NCBI GenBank assembly: GCA_020310875.1
Contig: CM035413.1
Coordinates: forward strand, 189,659,404 to 189,723,403
Direction: 5' to 3'
DNA: 64,000 nucleotides
DNA from: Ceratopteris richardii
Taxonomy: Eukaryota > Streptophyta > Polypodiopsida > Polypodiales > Pteridaceae
Of this stretch, positions 45,304-55,513 are shown piece by piece. Made by a program: the position numbers and the translations under genes. The stretch's first letter is position 1. Each line of letters begins with the position of its first letter. The notes under the pieces were generated by a model. That model was given only the letters and a program-made list of their open reading frames with translations. It did no database searches and had not been told where the DNA came from.

Positions 45304-46346
45304 AGTCCAAACTCATTTGTTTCTTCCCCGTCCTGTGGATTGCCCTTGTGGATCGTTTCCTCCAGGTATACTCCTTGACCTTACTTCTTCATTCATGTCT
45401 TACTTCCGTCTTCATACTTCGATGATGGCCGAGATGGAGGTGCTCTTTCCGTTAGTTGTGTATGAGTTTTGTAAGAATGCATCCCTTGCTCTATCTTAGG
45501 TGTAAAACTTTTCGACCCATTAGAACTATGTTATGATGCTTGCTTATGGGTGTATGTATCTGTGCTATCATATGTATGTTCTATTGAGAGTATATGTTGG
45601 ATGCGGGAGAGAGAAAGCGATTTGAGGACCTGAGTTCACATGGTGGAGCATGGGCGCTTATGCGCAGAGAGAGAGAAGGCGATATGGTGATTTGCTCTGT
45701 CTCATCCAAAGGGGGTGATGACAGCTGATTGAAAGCGGCATATATGCAGATAGATGGCGCTGTATACACAGTTGGACAGAGAAGTCGGTGTTGATGGCTG
45801 TTGTCACACGTAGACAGAGAGAGATAAGCAGTTGGCGGCGCACAGATAGGTCGGAGCATAGAGAGCGGAGTGAGACTAGAGTCATGGAGAATCTGGTGCT
45901 GCAGATCGCACGGAAGTGCCACTCACGCTTGGAGGAGAGAGCGAGAGACCATCGGGAGCCAAGAAATGTGGCGGCGCTGCTCTATTCTGATGGAGAGAAG
46001 AAGACAACAGATGTTGGCGGGCGCAGCAAGAATCGGGGAGAGAGAAGTGTGCTCGTGCGTGTGGTTGACCCGGACAGTCAGAGAAATCGACGGCTGGGGC
46101 TCAGGCGGTGCTGTTGATTGGCGCAGGAGAGCTCTGTGGTCACCGAGAGAGATGGAGGATCGCTGACAAAGGCTTCTGACGGTGCAGCAGATGACGAGGA
46201 AGTAGATAAGCAAGTCGGTGGCTATGCGTGCACTGTAGAGACACACGTCGACAAAGGAGATGGTCGGTGGCGCACGGTCTGGAGGCAGAGAGATTGACGG
46301 GCTGTAGGAGTGGCATAGAATTGGCGGCGCGCAAATGATACCTGAG

Positions 46347-46383
<37 letters not shown>

Positions 46384-47332
46384 CAGAAGTGTTGAGTAAG
46401 TCGGTAGTATTCTCACAGATGGTGGTGAGCACGGTCCTTAGCACGGAGAAGAAAGTTAGAGAGAGAGAGAAAGAGAGAGATATGGTAGTATGATGATGCC
46501 GAGTGCGGAAGAGAGAGAGAGATAAACTTGTTGACACGGGCCTCTTTGAGTTTTGAGACAGAAAATATATGAGGATATCCAGGAATGTTGGCAACAATAA
46601 AATCAGTGAGATGCAGGTACTTGGAGGAGTCATGACGTGTTGATTGATAAACCGAGATGAAGAGATTACTATAGAGTTTTATCCATTTCAATAAATTTTT
46701 AGTATGTTTTCCAATTAAATTTGTGACATATAATCACTATATATTATGAAGCAAAATTTTAGAAAAGCTTTCCACTACACTCAAGGCCAAAACACAAAAT
46801 TAAGATATGTATTCCATTATGAAACCTTTATCAAGAGAGGATTTGAAAATAAGCTATTTGAGTTAGGCAATGTATGCTCATGGCGATATGTTAAATTGAA
46901 CCAAAATAAATAAAGCTTTTGAAGAATTTTTCGCCAAATACCAACACATATAAATGGACTCTCAGTGTATTGATCGATAAGAATTTGTCATATTGATAGA
47001 GGAATTGTTTTAGTGAGTGTTCAAATGTACTAATGATTCTTTTCTGATGACCCACCCCCGTGGTTTTTCTTGTGGAACTTTCCTACAGGTTCATGCAGGT
47101 TTATGAAGTATATCAAGTGATTGAAGATTGAAGAAAAGAGTACCCCCACCCCGTGGATCTTGCTCGTGGATTGTCTCCTCGAGGTTTATGCGATTTTTTA
47201 TTATCTGAAGTAAAGAGAAGGAAGGCCATTGCTGAGGGTACCTGAAATAAAGAGCGGATTGAAGACCTGAAGAAAAGCTTGGACCGCAAAGATCGAAGCG
47301 GAATCCCGTAGGCAATTTCTCGCACTGTAGAG

Positions 47333-47440
47333 AGGGATATAGTATACACTAGCCGGCCCGCACTGTAGCGGCGGCTTTCATATTGTATCATCGCACCGCA
47401 CTGTAGCGGTTTTATTGTACCGTCGGCCCGCACTGTAGCG
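47333..47440. repeat. CACTGTAG(C/A)G motif repeated four times in the LTR
   Basis: CACTGTAG starts at 47333, 47361, 47399 and 47431, mostly within GCCCGCACTGTAGCGG. The same cluster is in the 3' LTR (about 58093-58210) and, diverged, in both arms of the fold-back at 17889-19604. Even spacing (28-38 bp) and conservation suggest a protein- or RNA-level role, or a decayed short tandem array. Confidence 0.7.
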
Positions 47441-47744
47441 GCCTATTTTTGTATCATTCATTTTATTGGAGACTTCAGTTTCATTTCCGTTGTATCGTTG
47501 GGCTTCATCTGCCTTATGTGTATCACTGCGGTACCCCATCGTCTCTTTCCGACGCCCACGGTCCCACGTCTCGACACTTCTAAGGGGCAAGGGGCCCTAC
47601 GAGGATCGCGCACGCTCCGGAGAGCACAGGCGAGGCGCCCAGCGCGCAGACGCCGCTCGCAAGACAGCAGGAATGGTGCACCAGAGAGGGACCTGATCCA
47701 ACCCCAGGCGCCGGCTTCCTGCCACGACCTCCTTCTTCCCAACA

Positions 47745-48253
47745 CCTGAACTTGACGTGAAGCGAGGTGGTTGCCTGGTGATCCTCGACACCACCCACTC
47801 CTTGAGGAAAGAGACGGGAACCTCGGCATCAGACAGAGACTCCAGGTACTAGCACTTCAAGTTATTTGAATTTTGCATTGTTTCACACACACATTGAACA
47901 GAAAGACTGTCTTGCTGTCTACGTTTGAGCATCCACGCTTTGCATTAGTTTAGTCCATATGTGTGAGCACTTTTTTTTCTTGCTAAGACTAGGGATTTAC
48001 TGATTTCATAGCTTAGACAGAACATTAGAAAATTCACAAAAAGGGGGAAAATACATTGAAATCTTGGGAATCGAAGAGAGGACAGTTCGATTAGACTTTG
48101 GCCTAGGCAAATCAGAGAGCTTAGACTGACCTTTACCTCCTGGCTCGTGACTGATCAAACCTCTTCTCTGATCTCTACTCAGAGCTTAGAGAAATAATTG
48201 AGCCACTTACGCTGGACCTTGTGTTACGTTCTAGGACAGAGCAGAGAAGAGAG
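47745..48253 (+). other. Leader of the gypsy element
   Basis: Non-coding sequence between the 5' LTR and gag. Its first 80 bp (CCTGAACTTGACGTGAAGCG onward) recur at 18823-18890 inside the fold-back, showing that the fold-back derived from a transcript or DNA spanning the LTR-leader junction. No TGG-starting primer site is obvious. Confidence 0.55.
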
Positions 48254-50851
48254 ATGGAGGATATATTCAAGGAGTTGGTAATAGAGAAACAAGGGGCTCG
48301 CGTAGTTCAAGCAGTATTGAGAGAAAAAGGGAAGTTTACAGGCTTGAACGTAACCGAGTACCTAGATGTTTTTGAGGAACAGGCACGGATTTATGGTCTA
48401 CCCGAGGATGTGTTTACACATTACTTCACACGGGTAGTATCAGGATCCATTTTAGCCCCTATTACAGCACATATAGCAAAGCCTTGGGCCGAATTCAGAA
48501 AAGATTTGCATAAGTTGTTTTATTTGGAAGATTTTTCCCAACACAGTAGAGAAGGGTTCTTGCAGTGGATAAGCTCTCCGAAGCCCACTGCATCCCTCAC
48601 TCAACTTTTGAATGAGTTCTTGAGAAGATATGAACAACTTCCACAGGTCGATTTAGATGCTTTGAAACCTGACCTAGTTATATCTTTCCTTAGGATCTTA
48701 AGTCTTGAAGACAGGACTGAGGTCAAAAGGAGGATTGAAGAGCCTGGGAAGAGATTTGGATTGACTGAAGATTGGGGTGTAGTGAGGAGAGAGGTAGAAG
48801 CGGTTGCCCAAATGAGGCAACGTGAGGCGGTGTTATACGATAGACCTGCAGTGGTAACACCACAACCGCCTAGGGAAGCTCCACTTCCGGAAATTCCGAA
48901 TGTGCCTGCAACGTCAGCTTTTGCTAATGTTGCATCCACTTTGCGATCGCCGATGGAGCTACAGGTTGAGATTCTCATTCGACAGATAGAGAATCTTATT
49001 ACGATGCAAGCGTCTATGTCAAAAGAAATGGAGAGTATTCACAATAAAGTTAATTCTATGGGATATCAGGACCCCACTCCTCCTCAAGCGAGTACGAGTT
49101 ATGTAGATACATTACAGAGAGGCACTATGCCCATTCCAAATATGCAAGGCTATGTGATGCCAGAGCCTGCACCTCTAGTGCAGCCTGTTGCCCAACAGAT
49201 ACCTACACCACCAGTGCAAACCACATTTCAAAGAAACACTGGACCTTTTGAGAGACGAGTGATTGGTGGGTTTGGAGGGGCTAAGAGATGCGTATGGTGT
49301 GATGCACAAGAGCATTTTTCATATGCCTGTGAAGAGCTTAAGCTAGCAAAAGAGCATCAACTGGTGATAGATATCGATAAGAAGTTATGTGACTTCAGGA
49401 CCCGCCTTCCTCTACCTGTGAATTGGGGAAAGGGGGGAATGAAGAAGTTTTATGAAGATTTATCTGGCAATAATGCAAGTACATCAGCTGCACGATTAGA
49501 ACCTGTTGAGGAGGAAGATGAAAAAGTGCCTAGACCTCGACCCCAAAGAAATTATTCCATAGAGGCTTTAGTGAGGGCTAGGGATGCCATTATGCAGAAG
49601 ACTGCCTGGAAGTCTCCTGTTGATGAATCCTCGGTCTATTCCCATATAGCCAATGTGGAGGAAAAGAGGAAAAGGGATGAGAGTCAGGAAGAGACTGAGC
49701 CTGAAAGAAGAGTGACTAGAAAGCAAAGTCAAGAGGCCGAAGAAAAAGCTAAAGAGCCAGAGAAGAAAGTTCAGTTTAAAGAGCCTGTAGCTACTCAGGC
49801 AGAGGCAAAGAAGAAGGAGATAAGAGAGGGAAAGAGGCCGACTGGGCCAACTAAGATTCAAGAATCGACTAAAGAGAAACAGAAAGAACTAGAACCTATT
49901 CAAAAGACCGATCAAATTCAAGAAAGTATTCAAGAGGGTGACAAAGAAAAGAAGAAGAAAAAGAAGAGAACTCCAAAGGCTATATTAATTTCTGAGTTGG
50001 AAAGGAAAAATGATGCAAGAGAGATATTAAATGACATTTTACTGAAGAGCCAAGTGACCATGTCCTTGGAGCAGGTCTTCTCCATAGGGAAGCCTGAGTT
50101 CAAGGACAGTTTCATAAAGCTGGTTAAGAGAAAGAGGTTTCCACTACCTGAAGATGTAGAGATGGAAGAAGCACCTGAAGATATTCAAGTGACAAATGAA
50201 GCAGTTACATTGAGTGATACATCTGATGAAGATGATGATGAGGTTGCCATGTGTCATAAAAATTCTCTAGGTCCTATCATACCTGATGATGAAATGAGGA
50301 AGACAGAAAGTGAGTTTAGCAGGACCTTTTGGGCGAGAGGAACACCTGAGATGAAGGTGAAGCTAGGGAGCAATGAGGAGTCATGTTTTGCTCTGGCCTT
50401 GATTGACTCAGGGTCAGAGATAAATGTGATTTCTAAGAAGCTCTATGATAAGTTTAGGTGGCCGATTGATAAAGATCATGGATGGAGGATGAGGACAGCG
50501 GATAATGGTTCAGGAGCACTGCTTGGGGCATGCGCCTTTGTGCCTGTGACCATAGGAGGGATTTCTGAGGAATTTCACTTCTTCGTCCAAGAACATTGTT
50601 CATATGAGGCTATCCTTGGGCAGCCCTTTATAGCTGAGGTGAGAATGGAGACTAAGGCCATGGATGATGGATCTGCCTATGCACGAATCCGTTCTAGATC
50701 TGGCCTTCATTCTCTGCAAGTGATGATTGTGTGTCCAAATCACTCCAGGAATAGAAAGAATATAAGAAAGAAACCTATTAATTCACATGACCATGATGAG
50801 TGTATGCCTGTTGGAGAGTATGGAGCTTCTGCTGATCAAAATTTCTGTTAG
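48254..50851 (+). CDS. Gag-protease polyprotein of the gypsy element
   Basis: About 865 codons from the ATG at 48254; the frame is open from a GTG at 48221. The N-terminal 230 residues are a Gag-like helical domain (KFTGLNVTEYLDVFEEQARI). One zinc knuckle CVWCDAQEHFSYAC sits at about residue 346. A long Lys/Glu-rich linker follows (about 450-640). The aspartic protease has ALIDSGSEINVISKKLY at about residue 717, ending ILGQPFI. The frame closes at TAG 50849, directly after a slippery heptamer (50839-50845) that would shift ribosomes into Pol. No disabling change is visible in this ORF. Confidence 0.88.
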   Translation: MEDIFKELVIEKQGARVVQAVLREKGKFTGLNVTEYLDVFEEQARIYGLPEDVFTHYFTRVVSGSILAPITAHIAKPWAEFRKDLHKLFYLEDFSQHSREGFLQWISSPKPTASLTQLLNEFLRRYEQLPQVDLDALKPDLVISFLRILSLEDRTEVKRRIEEPGKRFGLTEDWGVVRREVEAVAQMRQREAVLYDRPAVVTPQPPREAPLPEIPNVPATSAFANVASTLRSPMELQVEILIRQIENLITMQASMSKEMESIHNKVNSMGYQDPTPPQASTSYVDTLQRGTMPIPNMQGYVMPEPAPLVQPVAQQIPTPPVQTTFQRNTGPFERRVIGGFGGAKRCVWCDAQEHFSYACEELKLAKEHQLVIDIDKKLCDFRTRLPLPVNWGKGGMKKFYEDLSGNNASTSAARLEPVEEEDEKVPRPRPQRNYSIEALVRARDAIMQKTAWKSPVDESSVYSHIANVEEKRKRDESQEETEPERRVTRKQSQEAEEKAKEPEKKVQFKEPVATQAEAKKKEIREGKRPTGPTKIQESTKEKQKELEPIQKTDQIQESIQEGDKEKKKKKKRTPKAILISELERKNDAREILNDILLKSQVTMSLEQVFSIGKPEFKDSFIKLVKRKRFPLPEDVEMEEAPEDIQVTNEAVTLSDTSDEDDDEVAMCHKNSLGPIIPDDEMRKTESEFSRTFWARGTPEMKVKLGSNEESCFALALIDSGSEINVISKKLYDKFRWPIDKDHGWRMRTADNGSGALLGACAFVPVTIGGISEEFHFFVQEHCSYEAILGQPFIAEVRMETKAMDDGSAYARIRSRSGLHSLQVMIVCPNHSRNRKNIRKKPINSHDHDECMPVGEYGASADQNFC
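50839..50845 (+). promoter_or_regulatory. Programmed -1 ribosomal frameshift site (A AAT TTC)
   Basis: In the gag-pro frame the last codons are CAA AAT TTC TGT TAG, so the heptamer A-AAT-TTC has the canonical X-XXY-YYZ phase and lies 3 nt before the stop. A -1 slip continues as TTT CTG TTA GGA TCC, a frame that stays open through RT. Gag-pro (phase 2) and Pol (phase 1) differ by exactly -1. Confidence 0.65.
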
Positions 50852-52035
50852 GATCCACTGTTGAGCGAGACAATAGTGGGAGTTGGTTTGATGTCTCGCA
50901 TGACTTTGTACATAGTTTTGAAAGTTTTTCTATTTATTCATCTACATTCAAGTTGCTATGTTTACAGAAAGAAAATGTTTCAAATAAATTTAGAAAAGTT
51001 CATGAGAGATACTATAAGCATTTAGGAATGATGTTACCTGATGAGAAGATTGAAGATGTGATCCAGTTGGAGAGAAGTTCGACTACTCTGGAAGAGCTTG
51101 AGAAGGCTTTTGAGAGAAATGAGAAATCAGAAATCATTATGCTCAGCTCTATCCAAGAGTATGAGATGATTAAGGAGTTTATGAGAGAGCATGAAGTAAA
51201 TGTAAATACGAAGTATAAGACTGTGGATAAGAAAGTGAAGCCTATAGCTCAGCCATTGCCAGAAGATAGTCATGAGAAATATCTACGAGTGTCAGCTGAC
51301 CCTATGCTGAGACGAAGAGAGCTCATAGGGCACCATTTTACTGATGAGACTATTAAAGAGATCAAGTTTGGAGAGAAACCATTCCTGAGGGAAGAAGAGA
51401 AACAAAAATTTATTGAAGTCATCAAGAAACACGAAAAAGCATTTGCACTTTTCCCACATGAGATAGGTTGTGCAGACCCGAAACAAGTACCTCCCATGAT
51501 TATCTTTACAGTGCCACATATACCATGGAATATCCGGCCTATACCAGTCCCAAAGGCTCACTTACCTCAGCTTATGAGGCTGATAAAGGAAAAGATCTCC
51601 ATGCAGATATTGGAACCCTCGTCAGCTCCATATTCGAATAGGTGGTTTACAGTGCCTAAGAAAAATGGGAAGCTTTGTTTCATTCAGGATCTGCAACCTG
51701 TGAATAAAGTCACAATTAGAAACGTAGGGAAAGGACCCATAGTGGATGAGTTTGCTGAGGCGTTTGCTGGGCATTCCATCTACTCTATGGGAGACCTATA
51801 TTCAGGTTATGACCAGTTTCAGTTGGTTATGGAGAGTAGAGACATTACGACCATGAGGACTCCACTGGGCCTTGTACGCATGTGTACTTTGCCGCAGGGA
51901 GCGACGAATTCTGTGGCTCACATGATGAATGCCATGAATCTGGTTTTACGAGACTTTATACCATCTGTGACTATGCCATTCATTGATGATGTTGCGATAA
52001 AGGGATGTGAGGAAAGAGTGAAAGATGTGAGTTAA
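50846..52035 (+). CDS. Gypsy Pol, reverse transcriptase (entered by -1 shift)
   Basis: The frame is open from the frameshift site through about 395 codons. An N-terminal linker precedes the RT motifs: PMIIFTVPHIPWNIRPIPVP, EPSSAPYSNRWFTVPKKNGK, CFIQDLQPVNKVTIRN, MGDLYSGYDQFQL, TPLGLVRMCTLPQGATNSVA and PFIDDVAIKG. The catalytic box is FIDD (51979-51990). The reading ends at TAA 52033, but the downstream phase-0 frame continues the protein without a gap from about 52029 (ELNALGCRKFVSDHI), so one base was lost or gained just before. FIQDLQPVN and the short palm loop are typical of basidiomycete-type gypsy RTs rather than CVDYRxLN-type plant ones. Confidence 0.85.
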
Positions 52036-53483
52036 ATGCTTTAGGATGTAGAAAGTTTGTGAGTGACCATATTGCTGATTGTGAAAGGATCTTTGAGAGA
52101 TTTGAAGATGTGGGGCTAACACTTTCTTTAGAGAAATCGGTTTTTGGCGTTGATGAGGTCCTCATAGTAGGACATCTGTGTGGGCATCATGGCCGCAAGC
52201 CGTACCCGCAGAAAGTTGAGGCCATTAGCAGGATCTCTGAAGTGTGTCGTAATGTAAGTGAGGTGAGAAGGTTTCTAGGAGTCTGTGTATTCTATGTGAT
52301 ATGGATTCCTCACTTTGCTCACGTTGCGAACCCCTTATATGATCTCCTGAGAAAGAGAAAGAAGTTTGTATGGACAGAGACACAGTCGAGAGCTATGCGT
52401 AAACTGAAGCAGCTGCTAATTGAAGCTCCGATTCTGAAGCGTGTTGACTATTCAGGTCAGAGACCTATCATTTTGACCGTTGATACCAGTCCTATTGGCA
52501 TAGGCTGGGTCATAGGGCAAGATGATGATGAGGGGCAGAGATATGCAGTGCGCTTTGGTGGTAAGATCCTACATGATACCCAAAGAAAATATCCACAGAT
52601 TAAGAGAGAGTTATGGGGATTGGTGACTGCTTTAAAGAGCGATAAAGAGTATTTCATTGGGGCGAATGTGATAGTTGAGACTGAGTGTCTTCCACTGATT
52701 GGCATGATTGCAAATTTTTCATCTCCGGATATTGCTATGCTTAGATGGATCTCTTATATAAAGTTTATAAATCCTGCATTTGTACACATAGCTGGGAAGT
52801 CGAATACAGTGGCTGATATGCTTTCAAGGGCAAAATTCGATGATGAGCCTGATGATGATGATGAGGTAGAAAAGGATATACATATGATAAGATACGATCC
52901 ATTGGTGTATGCATATGAGCAATTCCGAGAGAATGAGTATGATGGCGAGTGGAGAGATATAGGAAGATATCTGAGTACTCTGAAACCTTCCCCAGGCTGG
53001 TCCACAAATAAGTATAGATCCATCAGGAAAAAGTCTTATAACTTTTTCTTGAAGGACGGGCTTATTTGGCGACACGCTAAAGGCAAGGTGAAGATTCCAC
53101 AGAGAGTACTAAGTTCGAGGAGTCTTCAGAGAAAAGTTATGAGAGAGATGCATGAGACCTTATGGGCAGGTCACAAAGGATTTTATGCTACATATGAGAA
53201 GATTAGGGAAGCCTACTGGTGGCCAGGGATTTATGTGAGTGTGAGAGAAATTCTAGACACTTGTGCTACATGCCAGGTGCATTCATCAGATAGGCACAGA
53301 GACCCATTACATCCGACCTACCCTCCTTGTATCCATTACAAGTGGGTAGTAGACCTTGTAACCATGCCCAAAGGGATACATAAGATGAGATACATTGTAC
53401 TTGCCAGAGAGGACTTGACCAACCATGTGGAAGGTCGAGCTCTTCGTACGAAGACTACTTATAATGTATGCAAATTCCTTTAA
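52029..53483 (+). pseudogene. Gypsy Pol, RT thumb, RNase H and integrase N-terminus
   Basis: Continues the RT (VGLTLSLEKSVFG, GHLCGHHGRKP, VRRFLGVC). RNase H follows with TVDTSPIGIGWVIGQ, RFGGKILHDTQRKYPQIKRE and AGKSNTVADMLSRA. Integrase begins with the zinc finger MHETLWAGHKGFYATYEKIR and CATCQ, then VVDLVTMPKG carrying the first catalytic Asp. A TAA at 53481 interrupts before the rest of the core, which continues in the same frame. The RFG-I---R-Y-Q-K-EL and V-LVxMPxG patterns are again like basidiomycete gypsy elements. Confidence 0.85.
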
Positions 53484-54281
53484 GAAGAAGTGATCTCAAG
53501 ATTCGGACATGTTGAGAAAGTGGTTGCGGACAGGGGAGAGTTGGATGCGAGAGAGGCAAAAGAGTTCTTTGATCGTCATGGAATTCGATTGTCTCTCACC
53601 ACTGCCTATAATCCAGAGGCAAATGGGAAAATCGAGAGAGGTCACCCTTCCATTGTGAAGGCGATCTCTAAGGCTTGTAGCGATGACATCAAGCAGTGGC
53701 CTAGGTTTCTTCCATTCGTGTTATGGGCTGATAGGATGACTTACACTCGGTCCACAGGTTTCATGCCTGCTGAATTGATGTACTGTCAAAAGCCAATCTT
53801 CCCCATCCACACTCAGATAGTGACATGGTTGACACTCCCATGGAATGATGGTATGACAAGAGAAGAGTTATTATCATTGAGAATAAAGCAGTTAGAACAA
53901 GGAAATGAAAAGTTGAAAGAAGCAGTCCAAAGGTTAAAGGAGTCAAGGCTAAAGAATAAGATCTATTTTGACAAAACCCATCGACTCAGACCACATAGGA
54001 TTAAGGTAGATGATTGGGTGTTGGTGTACGACAGTACATTCGATACTCAATACGATGCTAAGAAGAAATTAACCAAACGATGGTTTGGGCCGTATGTGGT
54101 TACGTCTGTGTTTGAAAATGGTACGTATGCACTTCGTGAGTTAGACACTACTCCTTTGAGATCTTTGATTGCAGGAAAGAGGATAAAATTATTCAAGAAA
54201 AGAAATGAAGCGGATTATGAGATTGAGCAAGAACTTCTGGAGGGAACTGATGACACTGAGGCTGATGCTTATGAAGAATGA
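53484..54281 (+). pseudogene. Gypsy Pol, integrase C-terminal part
   Basis: Same frame after the single stop: VVADRGELDAREAKEFFDRH (second Asp region), AYNPEANGKIERGHPSIVKA (Glu), WADRMTYTRSTGFMPAELMY, then a coiled segment REELLSLRIKQLEQ and the C-terminal barrel VDDWVLVYDSTFDTQYD, KRWFGPYVVTSVFENGTYAL and ELDTTPLRSLIAGKRIK. It ends in an acidic tail. No chromodomain. With the one stop and one frameshift repaired by readthrough this Pol would be nearly complete, so the insertion is young. Confidence 0.87.
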
Positions 54282-54723
54282 TAGACCATGAAGATAAAAA
54301 AAAGCTGGATCAAAATGAAGAAAAATGACCAGGTGAAACGTTTCTGATTTGAGATTTGTTTTCTTTCTGATAGAGCATATGCATTGCATTGATGTGTGTG
54401 ATAAAGATATGTATGAGTTTATGAAAATCATGTAGAATGAAGATACCAAATATCTATTATGGGTTTGCACGAAGCATGAGCGACTAGGAATTATATGAAT
54501 AGGATCAGTTAGTGGACTAGAGACTTTTGGGAGTGAACGCTTGGGAATGTGATGACATGCTTAGACCGAGTGCATGTATATGCTGATTGATTTGAACACT
54601 TAGTGAGTGGGAAACTTTGGATCCTAGTATTTATTTCCTATGAGATCTTACCTCCATATGGATCATGATTTATAAAGAAACATTCATACTCATGCCAGCT
54701 TATATGTGTGTGTATGTTGTTGG

Positions 54724-55018
54724 TGCGCTACGATGGGCTAGTAGGCGGGTGGAACCACCTTGGTCGGGTGATCAAGGCCACGAGCCGTAGCTAGTTTCGT
54801 CATAGGCCTGACCTATCTGTTGTCATGCGCCTGTATGGGTCGGTAGGCGGATGGAGCTACTCTGGCCGGGTGGTCAGAGCCATGAGCTGACGTCGATTTC
54901 ATGCAGGGCTGATGTTGTGTATATTGTGCGCTATGTCGGGTCGGCAGACAGGTGGAACAAACTTGGCCGGGCGGACAAGTCCATGAGTCGCACCCGATTT
55001 CGACATAGGCCGATTTGT
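54724..55018 (+). repeat. Three degenerate repeats of about 102 bp, each with a GGGY-loop hairpin
   Basis: Units start TGCGC at 54724, 54826 and 54927. Each contains an 8-bp stem with a four-base GGGT/GGGC loop: 54758-54777, 54860-54879 and 54961-54980. Stem pairs covary: the outermost is C-G, C-G, A-T; the next C-G, T-A, C-G; the next T-A, C-G, T-A; and a deeper pair T-A, C-G, C-G. A G-T pair is kept in two units and is G-A in the third. It lies in the 3' untranslated region between integrase and the polypurine tract. Confidence 0.7.
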
Positions 55019-55059
55019 GAAAAATAAAAGATAAAAAGAAATGCTGAGCTGAGATGAAG

Positions 55060-55105
55060 AGGAAAAGAAAAAGAAAAAGAAAAAGAAAAAGAAAAAGAAA
55101 GAAAG
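55060..55105. repeat. (GAAAAA)n microsatellite
   Basis: About seven copies of the hexanucleotide in the 3' untranslated region of the gypsy element. The Phe-rich minus-strand frames across it are artefacts. Confidence 0.9.
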
Positions 55106-55501
55106 ATCTAATGGAGAGCTGGACAAGTAGGAGATAAATAGTAGGAATCGAGGTATATGCTATAAACTGAGTTAGTAAGAACATATGTATATGCTAGTGC
55201 TTAGAATGAGCAGTTTGATCTGAACCAGTTGAACGAACAAAAGATCTAGAAAGCCGACGATTTATTCATGTGATTACTTGTCAGATTGCAGACGCAGAAA
55301 CATAATATGATGTTTGTGAAGCTTGAATCTACCTAATTTTCTAAAATGCATACCGATCTTTATAAAAATTGCATGACTGCATGAGATCATGATTCGAGTT
55401 TTGAAAGGAAAAAGATAAAAAGTGTAAAGAGATTTTAAAAGAACCCTGATACTCTTCTGTTGGATCTTGCAGGTTGGCCCATCGGGACAATGTGCAGGTT
55501 T

Positions 55502-55513
55502 AGCGGGGGCGAA
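55502..55513 (+). other. Polypurine tract of the gypsy element
   Basis: AGCGGGGGCGAA directly precedes TGTCGGGA, fixing the 5' boundary of the right LTR. Confidence 0.75.

Larger units (their letters stand above)
44778..47744 (+). repeat. 5' LTR of the gypsy element (first 34 bp missing)
   Basis: Alignment with the right LTR begins at GATTTTTTTTCA. The expected TGTCGGGATGAAATCCCGC start is absent, so the outer end was lost. It ends TTCCCAACA at 47744. It contains the heat-shock element and TATA box (45263-45303), a (GA)n tract (46350-46382), and four CACTGTAG motifs. Many open frames in the GA-rich middle are low-complexity artefacts. Confidence 0.9.

Noticed and set aside
45581..46691. Overlapping Ser/Leu-rich and Glu/Arg-rich frames
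   Set aside because: These lie in the GA-rich centre of the gypsy LTR and are repeated in the other LTR (56349-57461). No domain, and frames on both strands overlap.
47745..47775. A primer-binding site for the 44.8-58.5 kb gypsy (TGAACTTGACGTG / TGAACCCGACGTG in the 18.8 kb copy)
   Set aside because: It is conserved between copies and correctly placed, but it lacks the leading TGG needed to pair with a tRNA CCA end, so I did not annotate it.
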